A model generated the notes under the pieces. The model worked only from the letters and a program-made list of their open reading frames with translations, had not been told where the DNA came from and made no database searches. A stretch of DNA of 8,198 nucleotides, from the NCBI GenBank assembly GCA_002692605.1, contig NZLE01000024.1:1-8198 (forward strand). Direction: 5' to 3'. This DNA comes from Opitutia bacterium (GTDB lineage Bacteria; Verrucomicrobiota; Verrucomicrobiia; Opitutales; Seribacteraceae). Below are positions 1 through 6,144 of the stretch, in pieces. Both the position numbers and the translations under genes were made by a program. Numbering within the stretch: the stretch's first letter is position 1; every line of letters begins with the position of its first letter.

Positions 1-1266
1 AACTGGAACTACGACTGGTCGGCCTTCGCTCCCGCTCCGCCTCCTCCGGATGCAAATTACACCACCCCGGACGCCGGTCATCACAGTCCCGATGATTCCT
101 ACCAAACCCCGGATATGGGCCAAGGCACGCCGGACGACGGGTACGGTTCGCCGGATGCAAATTACACCACACCGAACGATGGTCACTACAGTCCCGACGA
201 TTCCTACCAAACTCCGGATATGGGCCAGGGTACACCGGACGCCGGGTACGGTTCGCCGGATGCAAATTACACCTCACCGGATTACGGACACCACAGTCCG
301 GACTTCGGCTATCATACGCCGGACCAAGGCTTCCATTCACCCGACGGCAATTTCAGTTCGCCCGACTTTGGCTACCACACCCCCGATTACGGACACCACA
401 GTCCAGACTTCGGCTACCATACTCCTGATATGGGCCAAGGCACACCGGACGCCGGGTACGGTTCGCCGGATGCAAACTACACCTCACCCGACGGCAATTT
501 CAGTTCCCCCGACTTTGGCTTCCAGACACCGGACTACGGACACCACAGTCCGGACTACGGTTATCATACGCCGGACCATGGATTCATGAGCCCGGACGAC
601 CACTTCAGTTCACCGGATTTCGTCTATCAGACTCCGGAGGCTCCGATGCCGGATCCGCAATACGTTCCGATCATTCGCACACTCGATGCGGAATTCTCCG
701 ACGATGGGGTTTTGCGCTTGGGTGGCCGGGTGATGGCGGACGGTGGTTCGGAGATCATCGAGGTGGGAGTGATCCTCAGCGAATCCAGGGAGAGTCAGGA
801 AATCCGCATGGTTGCGGAATTGGATGGGACGGAATTCTTCGTCCGTCTCGAGGACTTGGCTCCCGGACGGTACGCGTACCGGGCCTACGGGTTCAATGGG
901 GTGGGTGAAACCATTGGGGCTCTTCGTCACTTCGAGCAGGCGGATGAGGACATACCCGGGGAATCCGCCTTGCAGGGTGCGGAGACGGCGGACGGATGGA
1001 TGCGTTCGCCTTGGTTCGGAGCCTACCGGGAGTACGGGGACGGTTGGATCTTTCATGCCCGGTTGGGTTGGCTCTACCTGTCCGAGGACGGGCAGGGAGG
1101 AGCATGGCTCTGGATGGAGTCCGAAGGTTGGCTCTGGACTGAGGCCGAGGTCTGGCCTTTCCTCTGGAAGGACCGCAGCCAAGGCTGGCTCTACCTGATC
1201 GAGACGTCCGACGGACGCCGGATGATCTTCGATTATTCCAGCGGACGGATTCAGCCCATCCGCTGA
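1..1266 (+). CDS. Heptad-repeat, FN3-like, Trp-rich surface-type protein (5' end missing)
   Basis: The frame is open from base 1, so the N-terminus lies outside the window; 421 residues are visible. The order is: a short linker with APAPPPP (residues 10-16); 28 tandem heptads of the form PD-x-x-x-x-[ST] (about residues 16-211); a beta-rich stretch (about 217-313) whose LAPGRYAYRAYGFNGVGE segment resembles fibronectin type III-like domains of secreted proteins; and a C-terminal region (333-421) with 11 tryptophans and repeated GWLYL/WLW motifs. No catalytic motif is visible. I infer a cell-surface or secreted structural/adhesive protein with a disordered, aromatic-containing stalk. I recall similar Trp-rich tails in Opitutae/Puniceicoccales proteins but could not verify this. 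The internal ATG at 115 lies inside the repeats and is unlikely to be the start. The gene converges on the oxidoreductase gene 45 bp away. The reading frame is solid; the function is unknown. Confidence 0.85.
   Translation, partial: NWNYDWSAFAPAPPPPDANYTTPDAGHHSPDDSYQTPDMGQGTPDDGYGSPDANYTTPNDGHYSPDDSYQTPDMGQGTPDAGYGSPDANYTSPDYGHHSPDFGYHTPDQGFHSPDGNFSSPDFGYHTPDYGHHSPDFGYHTPDMGQGTPDAGYGSPDANYTSPDGNFSSPDFGFQTPDYGHHSPDYGYHTPDHGFMSPDDHFSSPDFVYQTPEAPMPDPQYVPIIRTLDAEFSDDGVLRLGGRVMADGGSEIIEVGVILSESRESQEIRMVAELDGTEFFVRLEDLAPGRYAYRAYGFNGVGETIGALRHFEQADEDIPGESALQGAETADGWMRSPWFGAYREYGDGWIFHARLGWLYLSEDGQGGAWLWMESEGWLWTEAEVWPFLWKDRSQGWLYLIETSDGRRMIFDYSSGRIQPIR
46..633 (+). repeat. Coding tandem repeat, 21-bp unit x 28, with 105-bp higher-order unit
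   Basis: A proline codon followed by an Asp codon (once Asn, at 172-177) recurs every 21 bp from 46 to 613 with no insertion or deletion, giving 28 units; a degenerate Pro-Glu unit follows at 634. Heptads come in named types (DANYT, DMGQG, AGYG, YGHH, FGYH, GNFS). A five-heptad, 105-bp higher unit is clear: 46-150 and 151-255 differ at about 12 of 105 bases by hand count, and the DMGQG-AGYG-ANYT block returns at 424-486. The pattern suggests growth by duplication of multi-heptad blocks, followed by divergence under coding selection. Confidence 0.93.
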
Positions 1267-1311
1267 GCGTAAGGCCAACCGGCGTCGAAACCTATTCCGG
1301 CAAGGTTCCGC

Positions 1312-2595
1312 TTAGACGCGGTACCACTTCTTGCGGCGTTTGCGGTCGGTCAGTTTGTTGGCTTCCTTGTCCCCGACGAAGACTTCCTTCTTGGGATCCC
1401 AGGTAAGCTCGCGCCGGAGTTCGTATCCGATGTTGCAAAGCTGGCAGATGGAGGCGGTGCGGTGACCGGCTTCGGCGTGGGCCATGGGCATTTCGCCGGA
1501 GTGAATGCAATCCAGCCAGTCTTCGTGGTGATTCCTCGGTTGGCGCAAGGTCACCGATGCCTTGTACTCTTTGATCAGGCTTTCCGGATCGGATTTCCAA
1601 GGCCCGCGGTCCACCCAGATGGTGCCTTCGGTGCCGTAAAAGATGGTGCCGCCTTTCCATTCGGGGTCGCGACCGTGAATCACTTCCACGCCGTTGGCGT
1701 AAATCAGCTTCAGCTCACTCTCTCCTTCCTCGGGGGGAAGGATTTTGACCGGTCCGGTGTCGTCGGCATCCATCGCCCATTGGCCGATGTCGAAGTGATG
1801 AGCTCCGATATCCGCAAGTGGTCCGTTGCAGTATTCGCGATAGTTTCTCCAGGCGGGAAAGTGGTTGTGTACGTCGTCGGGGCAAAGAATTTTGTTGAAG
1901 CCTCGCTTCGGGGCGGGCCCGAGCCAGGCATCCCAGTCGATGCCCTCGGGAATGGGTTCGGTGGGGAGGTCGCAGGTTTTGGGAGGGGCGCCCACGCAGA
2001 CGCGGATTTTTTTAAGTTCGCCGATCGCTCCGCTTCTCACCAGTTCGACGGTGCGGCGGAATTTGCCCCCGTATTCGGTGCGTTGCTGGCTGCCGGTCTG
2101 AAAGACGATTTTGTTCTCCTTCACCGCGTTGACCATGGCCCGTCCTTCGCGAATGGTGAGGGAGACGGGTTTCTCGCAATAGACGTGCTTGCCGGCCCGG
2201 GCCGCCCGGATGGTGGGTTCCCCATGCCAATGATCGGGGGTGGCAATAAGCACGGCATCGAGGGACTTGTCTTCGAGGAGTTCCAGGTAGTCCCTGGTGA
2301 TATTCAATCCGTTCCAGGTCCCGGAAGGGGTGTACTTGGCATAATGCTTCTCGATGAGTTCCTTGGTGTGCTGGGTGCGAACGTCGGCGATTTCAGCGAA
2401 ACCGGTGACTTGGGCCCGGGGGTTGCGAATCAGCTTGTGGGCATGTCCGCGACCCATTTTACCGGGTCCGATGATGGCCACGTTGATCCGGTTATTGGGG
2501 GCTTCGTCGCCTTTGGCGGCCCAGACGTGGGAGGGAAGAATGAAGGGAGCGGAAGCCAGGGAGGCTTGTTTGAGGAAAGATCTGCGGGTGGTCAT
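1312..2595 (-). CDS. Tat-exported Gfo/Idh/MocA family oxidoreductase
   Basis: A 427-residue NAD(P)-dependent oxidoreductase-family protein. The chosen start gives a twin-arginine signal (TTRRSFLKQ, residues 2-10) followed by a hydrophobic stretch ending near VWAA, so export to the periplasm is likely. A longer frame from 2670 would bury this signal 25 residues inside and is rejected. The Rossmann nucleotide-binding loop is GPGKMG (43-48); TPDHWH (119-124) and CEKPVS (140-145) are family signatures, and the EKP lysine is the usual catalytic/cofactor-contact residue. GPLADIGAHHFDIGQW (258-273) fits the substrate-side domain. The C-terminus (GDKEANKL, then a basic KRRKKWYRV tail) matches the secreted planctomycete/verrucomicrobial type. 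Family members act on sugars and polyols; the substrate here cannot be read from the sequence. No clear Shine-Dalgarno sequence precedes the ATG. It is separated from rsfS by 137 bp and is probably transcribed independently. Confidence 0.93.
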   Translation of the reverse strand: MTTRRSFLKQASLASAPFILPSHVWAAKGDEAPNNRINVAIIGPGKMGRGHAHKLIRNPRAQVTGFAEIADVRTQHTKELIEKHYAKYTPSGTWNGLNITRDYLELLEDKSLDAVLIATPDHWHGEPTIRAARAGKHVYCEKPVSLTIREGRAMVNAVKENKIVFQTGSQQRTEYGGKFRRTVELVRSGAIGELKKIRVCVGAPPKTCDLPTEPIPEGIDWDAWLGPAPKRGFNKILCPDDVHNHFPAWRNYREYCNGPLADIGAHHFDIGQWAMDADDTGPVKILPPEEGESELKLIYANGVEVIHGRDPEWKGGTIFYGTEGTIWVDRGPWKSDPESLIKEYKASVTLRQPRNHHEDWLDCIHSGEMPMAHAEAGHRTASICQLCNIGYELRRELTWDPKKEVFVGDKEANKLTDRKRRKKWYRV

Positions 2596-2640
2596 GGCGA
2601 GGAGTTGGGTTGTCGGGTGAAGTTGATGATTCCAACTGAG

Positions 2641-2670
2641 ATACTTGAGCGAATTGCCCGGCAAGGTCAA
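2641..2670 (-). promoter_or_regulatory. Possible weak promoter for the oxidoreductase gene
   Basis: On the minus strand, TTGACC (complement of 2665-2670) is followed after 18 bp by AAGTAT (complement of 2641-2646), about 45 bp before the ATG at 2595. The -35 is good but the -10 matches the consensus at only three of six positions. The 137-bp gap between rsfS and this gene otherwise shows only a short GC palindrome near 2712-2723 just after rsfS, without a clear T-run, so no terminator is called. Confidence 0.3.
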
Positions 2671-2732
2671 ACGTCACCTTTCCCACCGAAGAAAGTTTTG
2701 TGAGGGAGTGGGGCGCCCGCGCCGGAACGGTC

Positions 2733-3119
2733 TCAGTTTGGCTGGGGCAGTTTTTCGGGGTCGAGGTGTTCGGCGTCCTTCCAGAGGTGTTCGAGGGCGT
2801 AGTTTTCGCGTTGTTCCCGGGAAAAGAGGTGAACCACGAAGTCGATGGCATCGAGAACGAGCCAGCCACTCGGTTGAAAGCGGTCACGGGAGTAAATCTC
2901 GATCTTGTGATCCTTGAGGGTTTTTTCCAGTGTGTCCCGGAGGGCCTTGAGGTGAGGATCGGAGGTGCCGGTGGCGATGACGAAACAGTCGGTCAGGGGA
3001 GAGGAATCCCCAAAATAGAGAAGTTTGAGATCCTCGGCCTTCTTGTCGAGGAGGGCCTCGCAGGCAATGCCCAGGTTTTTAAGAAGTTCGGTATTTTCCT
3101 CGGTGGCGGTCTGGGTCAT
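2733..3119 (-). CDS. rsfS: Ribosome silencing factor RsfS (YbeB/Iojap family)
   Basis: A 128-residue cytoplasmic protein of normal family length. RsfS binds ribosomal protein uL14 on the large subunit and blocks joining with the small subunit, lowering translation when nutrients run short. Diagnostic segments are DKKAEDLKLL (25-34), the TDCFVIATGTS core (43-53), WLVLDAIDFVVHLFS (86-100) and YALEHLWKDAEHLD (107-120), which match the family's usual DKKAEDI, TDYFVI-TG-S, VVH-F and Y-LE-LW-DA motifs. Its ATG overlaps the nadD stop by four bases (ATGA), implying translational coupling; no Shine-Dalgarno sequence is evident. nadD-rsfS adjacency is common in bacteria and supports both calls. Confidence 0.96.
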   Translation of the reverse strand: MTQTATEENTELLKNLGIACEALLDKKAEDLKLLYFGDSSPLTDCFVIATGTSDPHLKALRDTLEKTLKDHKIEIYSRDRFQPSGWLVLDAIDFVVHLFSREQRENYALEHLWKDAEHLDPEKLPQPN

Positions 3120-3727
3120 AGGGACGTGGTTTGTTCGAATGTCATGGTTTTGAGTTTTTCATGAATGACGGGGGGGACGAGTTCGGAAACGGACTGGCCG
3201 GCAAGGAGGCGCCGGCGGATCTCGGTCGAGGAGATGGGAACCAAGGGATTGTTCATCACGGTGTGGGGCAGGGGATCGATCCCCAACGGAGGAACCGGTT
3301 CGGTCCGGTCCCGTGAGAAAACCAGCAAATGAGCGATTTGCAGAAGTTCGCGATTGAATTTCCATTGATCGAGCTTTTGAAACTGATCGTTTCCAATGAG
3401 CAGATGGAGCCGGGCCCCGGGGTGAATCCTTCGGACTTCAAGCAGTGTCTCGTAGGTGTAGCAGGTCCGGGCTTGCCGGATTTCGTAGTCGAACCCTTCG
3501 AGTTCGGGGAGTTCCGCGCAAAGGGAACGGACCATTTCAAGTCGTTGTTCCCCGGAAAGCAGGGGCTTTTCCGATCGAAGAGGAGCGTGAAAGGCGGGGC
3601 AGAGCAAGAGTTTGTCCAGTTTACCCGACCGCAGGGCCTCGTCCACGAGCATGAGGTGTCCGTTGTGGAGGGGATCGAAACTGCCCCCGAAAAATCCAAT
3701 GCGGAGCGGGTGGTTCTCGGAAGCCAT
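3116..3727 (-). CDS. nadD: Nicotinate-nucleotide adenylyltransferase NadD
   Basis: A 203-residue enzyme that adenylates nicotinate mononucleotide with ATP to form deamido-NAD, the penultimate step of NAD synthesis, in the cytoplasm. The nucleotidyltransferase signature GGSFDPLHNGH (14-24) contains the HxGH-type histidine pair; IGNDQFQKLDQW (111-122) and ISSTEIR (165-171) are the other conserved NadD blocks. The ATG at 3727 was chosen because it places the first beta strand (LRIGFFGGSFDP) about eight residues in, as in the family. An in-frame start at 3886 would add 53 low-complexity residues that overlap the upstream cyclase gene and is rejected. The gene begins 7 bp after the cyclase stop and overlaps rsfS by four bases, so the three form an operon. 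No strong Shine-Dalgarno sequence is seen. Confidence 0.96.
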   Translation of the reverse strand: MASENHPLRIGFFGGSFDPLHNGHLMLVDEALRSGKLDKLLLCPAFHAPLRSEKPLLSGEQRLEMVRSLCAELPELEGFDYEIRQARTCYTYETLLEVRRIHPGARLHLLIGNDQFQKLDQWKFNRELLQIAHLLVFSRDRTEPVPPLGIDPLPHTVMNNPLVPISSTEIRRRLLAGQSVSELVPPVIHEKLKTMTFEQTTSL

Positions 3728-3734
3728 TTCAGAG

Positions 3735-5090
3735 TCACAAGGCCCGGCCTTCCGACTTTTCGAAGAGGGTGAACATGCGGCCCTTGCGGAAGTAGGTGAC
3801 CTGTCCGGAGGAGGACACCACCAAAGCCAGCGAATCGGTGGCGTGGGTGATGGCGGCGGCGGCGGCATGCCGGGTGCCCAGTCCACCGGGTAGTTCGACT
3901 TCGTCGGCCCGGGCCTGAATCAGGCAACCGGCGGATTCCACCACGCCGTCCCCCCGAACGATGAAGGCGCCGTCGATCAGGGCGAGCTCCTTGATGGTCT
4001 CGTCCATGAAGGGGTTGAGGATGCTGCGGTCTTCCGCTCCGTATCCGTGAAAGGGGTTGAGCACCAACTGTTTGGATCTTTTGATGACTTCCTCGTGATC
4101 ACCGAGAATGAACATCGCCCCGATGGATTTTCCTTCGCGGCCCGCAGTGGCCAGGTCGGTGGCGATGGCAGTGAGCCGTTCGAGCGCTTCCGCAGCCACG
4201 CCAGGAGGAAGCATCTCGTCTCCTTGGCCGATGACGGACTCGAATTCCTCGTCCACGTCCACCACCAGTACGGTGTCGAACTGGCCGCTTCCGGGGATGC
4301 CCCCGACGCAACAGACCCGGTCCTGGAAACCGAAGATGCCACGGGTCAGCCCAAGGAGAATGGCGGCCCGGAGTTGGGAGAGGCGGGAGCGGGAGAGCGT
4401 ACGCACCGCAAGGGTGGCGTCCGCCCGGTGGTGGTCGCGATCCTCGTCGCTTACGCTTTCTCCGGCAAGCACCACTTTGAACCCGGGGAAGGTCATTCTG
4501 GGAGCAAGGGTCGGGGGAAAGACGTCGGTGAAGACGAGGATGGTCGAACATTCCGCGGCTTTGGCGATTTTGGACGCTTCGTCGGTGAGCAACTTGTTGA
4601 ATTTGGTGCGGCGGCGGGCGGGTCGGTCGTCCGCTCCCACGAAGGCCTTGCGAACGGAATCCTTGAATTCCTTGTTGTCCCGGGCCATCCACAACTGGTC
4701 CATGACCGAGCTGTCCTGAAAGGCTCGGGCAAGAGATGCCAGAAAGGAGAGGTAGTTCTTGGCTTTTTCACTGGCTAGGAGAAGAAAGACGAAACGGATG
4801 TCCTCGTAGCTGTCCTTGCCTTCGAAGGCAAGCCCGGCCGGGCATCGACCCACGGCCAGGGCGTAGGGCCTTTTCATCTTCACCCGGGCATGGGGCAGGG
4901 CGACTCCCTCGCCTATGTAACTGGTCAGGGATTTTTCACGCTCCACCAGTTCGTTGAGAATCTTTTTGCGCTGAGCGGGGGAGCCGATCAGGGGCTGAAA
5001 GGTGGCGAGCATCTCCGAATAGGCCGAAACCAAATCCTTGGAGGACAAATCGATGATCCGGTTGGACGAGATGTAGCGGTCAATGCGCAT
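3735..5090 (-). CDS. PTS EIIA-like / PK_C-like / diadenylate cyclase (DisA_N) fusion
   Basis: A 451-residue protein, apparently soluble. Residues about 10-150 resemble a PTS EIIA type-2 (fructose/nitrogen-type) domain; GEGVALPHARV (60-70) carries His67 at the usual phospho-acceptor position. Residues about 170-285 look like the pyruvate-kinase C-terminal-type alpha/beta fold found ahead of some cyclases (CdaZ-like): CSTILVFTDVFP (181-192), then DRVCCVGGIPGSGQFDTVLV (257-276). Residues about 290-445 are a DisA_N/DAC diadenylate cyclase domain, which condenses two ATP to c-di-AMP: GAMFILGD (324-331), the DGA motif in LIDGAFIV (371-378), and LGTRHAAAAAIT (404-415). The canonical RHR is RHA here. 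No transmembrane helices are visible, unlike CdaA. I infer c-di-AMP production tuned by phosphotransfer or ligand binding. The DAC assignment is firm, EIIA fairly firm, PK_C moderate. The gene lies 7 bp before nadD and 59 bp after nuoA. Confidence 0.88.
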   Translation of the reverse strand: MRIDRYISSNRIIDLSSKDLVSAYSEMLATFQPLIGSPAQRKKILNELVEREKSLTSYIGEGVALPHARVKMKRPYALAVGRCPAGLAFEGKDSYEDIRFVFLLLASEKAKNYLSFLASLARAFQDSSVMDQLWMARDNKEFKDSVRKAFVGADDRPARRRTKFNKLLTDEASKIAKAAECSTILVFTDVFPPTLAPRMTFPGFKVVLAGESVSDEDRDHHRADATLAVRTLSRSRLSQLRAAILLGLTRGIFGFQDRVCCVGGIPGSGQFDTVLVVDVDEEFESVIGQGDEMLPPGVAAEALERLTAIATDLATAGREGKSIGAMFILGDHEEVIKRSKQLVLNPFHGYGAEDRSILNPFMDETIKELALIDGAFIVRGDGVVESAGCLIQARADEVELPGGLGTRHAAAAAITHATDSLALVVSSSGQVTYFRKGRMFTLFEKSEGRAL

Positions 5091-5149
5091 GACTTATCCG
5101 GAGAGTACCAGACGGGTCGGAACCGCTGGCGGAATGTTCGAATCGAGGA

Positions 5150-5524
5150 TTACTTCTCCCACTCCAATGCACCGCTTTTCAGTTCGTAAATTAACCCGGC
5201 AACGAGGATGAAGGTGAAGAAGAGCATGGGGCCGAGGATGGGTATGCCGGCGGCCACCAGATCCCGGTGAGTCAGAACCCAAGGGATGAGAAAGACGACG
5301 TCGATGTCAAAGAGGATGAAGAGCATCGCGGTGACGTAGAATTTGACGGAGTAGCGGGTTTCCCCCTTCACTTCGGTGGCCAATCCGCACTCGTAGGGAG
5401 AATCCTTGATCTTTCCACCGACCGAGCGTTGTCCGAAAATGTGACTGGCGACCAAAATTCCCACACCCATGCCAACAGCGAGAAAAATCTGAATGAGAAC
5501 GGGTAAATATTCGAATAAAGTCAC
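5150..5524 (-). CDS. nuoA: NADH-quinone oxidoreductase subunit A (NuoA)
   Basis: A 124-residue inner-membrane subunit of respiratory complex I. Three hydrophobic helices are visible (about 7-30, 61-81 and 95-113). The conserved loop motif YECG (44-47) and the KFYVTAMLFILFDIDVVFL segment (61-79) identify NuoA; acidic residues D73 and D75 sit where most homologs have Asp and Glu. The start is a GTG (complement of 5522-5524); the overlapping ATG at 5524-5526 is out of frame and is followed at once by a stop. No good Shine-Dalgarno sequence is visible. nuoB does not follow: the next gene downstream is the cyclase, and upstream is the divergent pseudopilin operon. It is therefore an isolated nuoA, assumed to work with subunits encoded elsewhere. 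Confidence 0.95.
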   Translation of the reverse strand: MTLFEYLPVLIQIFLAVGMGVGILVASHIFGQRSVGGKIKDSPYECGLATEVKGETRYSVKFYVTAMLFILFDIDVVFLIPWVLTHRDLVAAGIPILGPMLFFTFILVAGLIYELKSGALEWEK

Positions 5525-5624
5525 ATAAATTCGATAAATCCATTCCCGGGAAGAGGCAAGTTCAAATGTTGGCGAAACTTTTTGCGTAACCGATTCGAAA
5601 ACCTCGCCGTTTACTTCTGTGCGC

Positions 5625-5654
5625 TTGCCAATTGGGCGGATACGTTCTTATATT
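5625..5654 (+). promoter_or_regulatory. Sigma70-type promoter for the pseudopilin operon
   Basis: TTGCCA (5625-5630) and TATATT (5649-5654), each one base from consensus, are separated by 18 bp and lie about 60 bp upstream of the gspG ATG at 5715. This also argues against starting gspG at the in-frame GTG at 5619, which would lie upstream of the transcript. The promoter sits in the 190-bp divergent region between nuoA and gspG (5525-5714). No equally good leftward promoter for nuoA was found, and no operator repeat is obvious. Confidence 0.6.
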
Positions 5655-5714
5655 GTTCAATCTTACGCATTCGTTCACCCAAGACTCAGAAAACCCATTG
5701 ATCCAACTGAAAAA

Positions 5715-6143
5715 ATGAATCCTGAATCCGAATCCTCGAAAATCCGAATTTCCGAACTTAAGAAAACCACCCGTGGTTTCACTTTGGTTGAAATCCTCAT
5801 CGTGCTTGCTCTGATCGGAATTGTGGCCGGTTTGGCAATGTCCAACCTCGGAGAGATTTTCGGAGGAGGGAAGGTAAAAGCCGCTCAAACCTGGGTGACC
5901 AGCACGGGAGAGGCTTACGTAAACAGCTACTTTGCCTTAGTGGGGAATTACCCCAAGAGTCTGGCCGATTTGAAGTCTCCGCCCGATGGCATTCCCGCTT
6001 TCGTCAAGCGGGCCGCGGATCTGCAGGATCCGTGGGGAAATGATTACGTCTACCAATACCCGGGGACCCGAAACCCGGGGAGTTTCGATTTGTCGACCAC
6101 CACTCCGGACGGACAGGTGATCGGCAATTGGGACGGCAATTGA
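5715..6143 (+). CDS. gspG: Type II secretion major pseudopilin GspG
   Basis: A 142-residue prepilin-like protein. A 21-residue basic leader ends in Gly21, followed by the class III signal FTLVEILIVLALIG (22-35), with Glu at mature position 5. GspO/PilD-type peptidase would cut after Gly21 and methylate Phe22. The C-terminal half has the GspG signature NYPKSLADL, then DPWGND (105-110), a YPG turn and PDGQVIGNW near the end, in the area that forms the calcium-binding loop in known GspG. This distinguishes it from type IV pilins. It would polymerise into the periplasmic pseudopilus. The ATG at 5715 is preferred over the GTG at 5619 because of leader length and the promoter position. No strong Shine-Dalgarno sequence is seen. 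It is the first gene of gspGHIJK. Confidence 0.93.
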   Translation: MNPESESSKIRISELKKTTRGFTLVEILIVLALIGIVAGLAMSNLGEIFGGGKVKAAQTWVTSTGEAYVNSYFALVGNYPKSLADLKSPPDGIPAFVKRAADLQDPWGNDYVYQYPGTRNPGSFDLSTTTPDGQVIGNWDGN

Positions 6144-6144
6144 T

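Noticed and set aside
50..589. A 179-codon open frame overlapping the heptad repeats in the second plus frame
   Set aside because: It is a by-product of the 21-bp repeat, which keeps other frames free of stops. The product is a low-complexity Thr/Arg/Pro string, and the first frame has the FN3-like and Trp-rich domains downstream.
46..633. Regular repeats that might suggest a CRISPR array
   Set aside because: The units are contiguous, in frame, lack unique spacers, and encode a continuous protein.
1267..1311. Bidirectional terminator between the convergent genes
   Set aside because: Only short, weak pairings (such as CCGC/GCGG over the oxidoreductase stop) and no T-run on either strand.
2596..2670. 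N-terminal extension of the oxidoreductase to 2670
   Set aside because: It would place the twin-arginine motif 25 residues inside; the ATG at 2595 gives a normal Tat leader.
1462..2703. A 413-codon plus-strand frame antisense to the oxidoreductase
   Set aside because: The opposite strand has complete Gfo/Idh/MocA motifs and a Tat signal; the antisense product has no recognisable motif and is explained by codon bias.
2712..2723. GGCGC-CC-GCGCC palindrome after rsfS as a terminator
   Set aside because: The loop would be two bases, or the stem only four with a four-base loop, and no T-run follows.
4047..4778. Long antisense frames over the cyclase gene (also 4108-4719 on plus, 4099-4692 on minus)
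   Set aside because: They shadow the DAC fusion, whose motifs run through the whole of its own frame.
5619..5714. GTG start giving gspG a 32-residue longer leader
   Set aside because: It lies upstream of the best promoter and makes an over-long leader; the ATG at 5715 fits better.
6060..6080. Two CCCGGGG copies close together
   Set aside because: They lie in the coding sequence for the conserved PG turns near the GspG C-terminus and need no further explanation.
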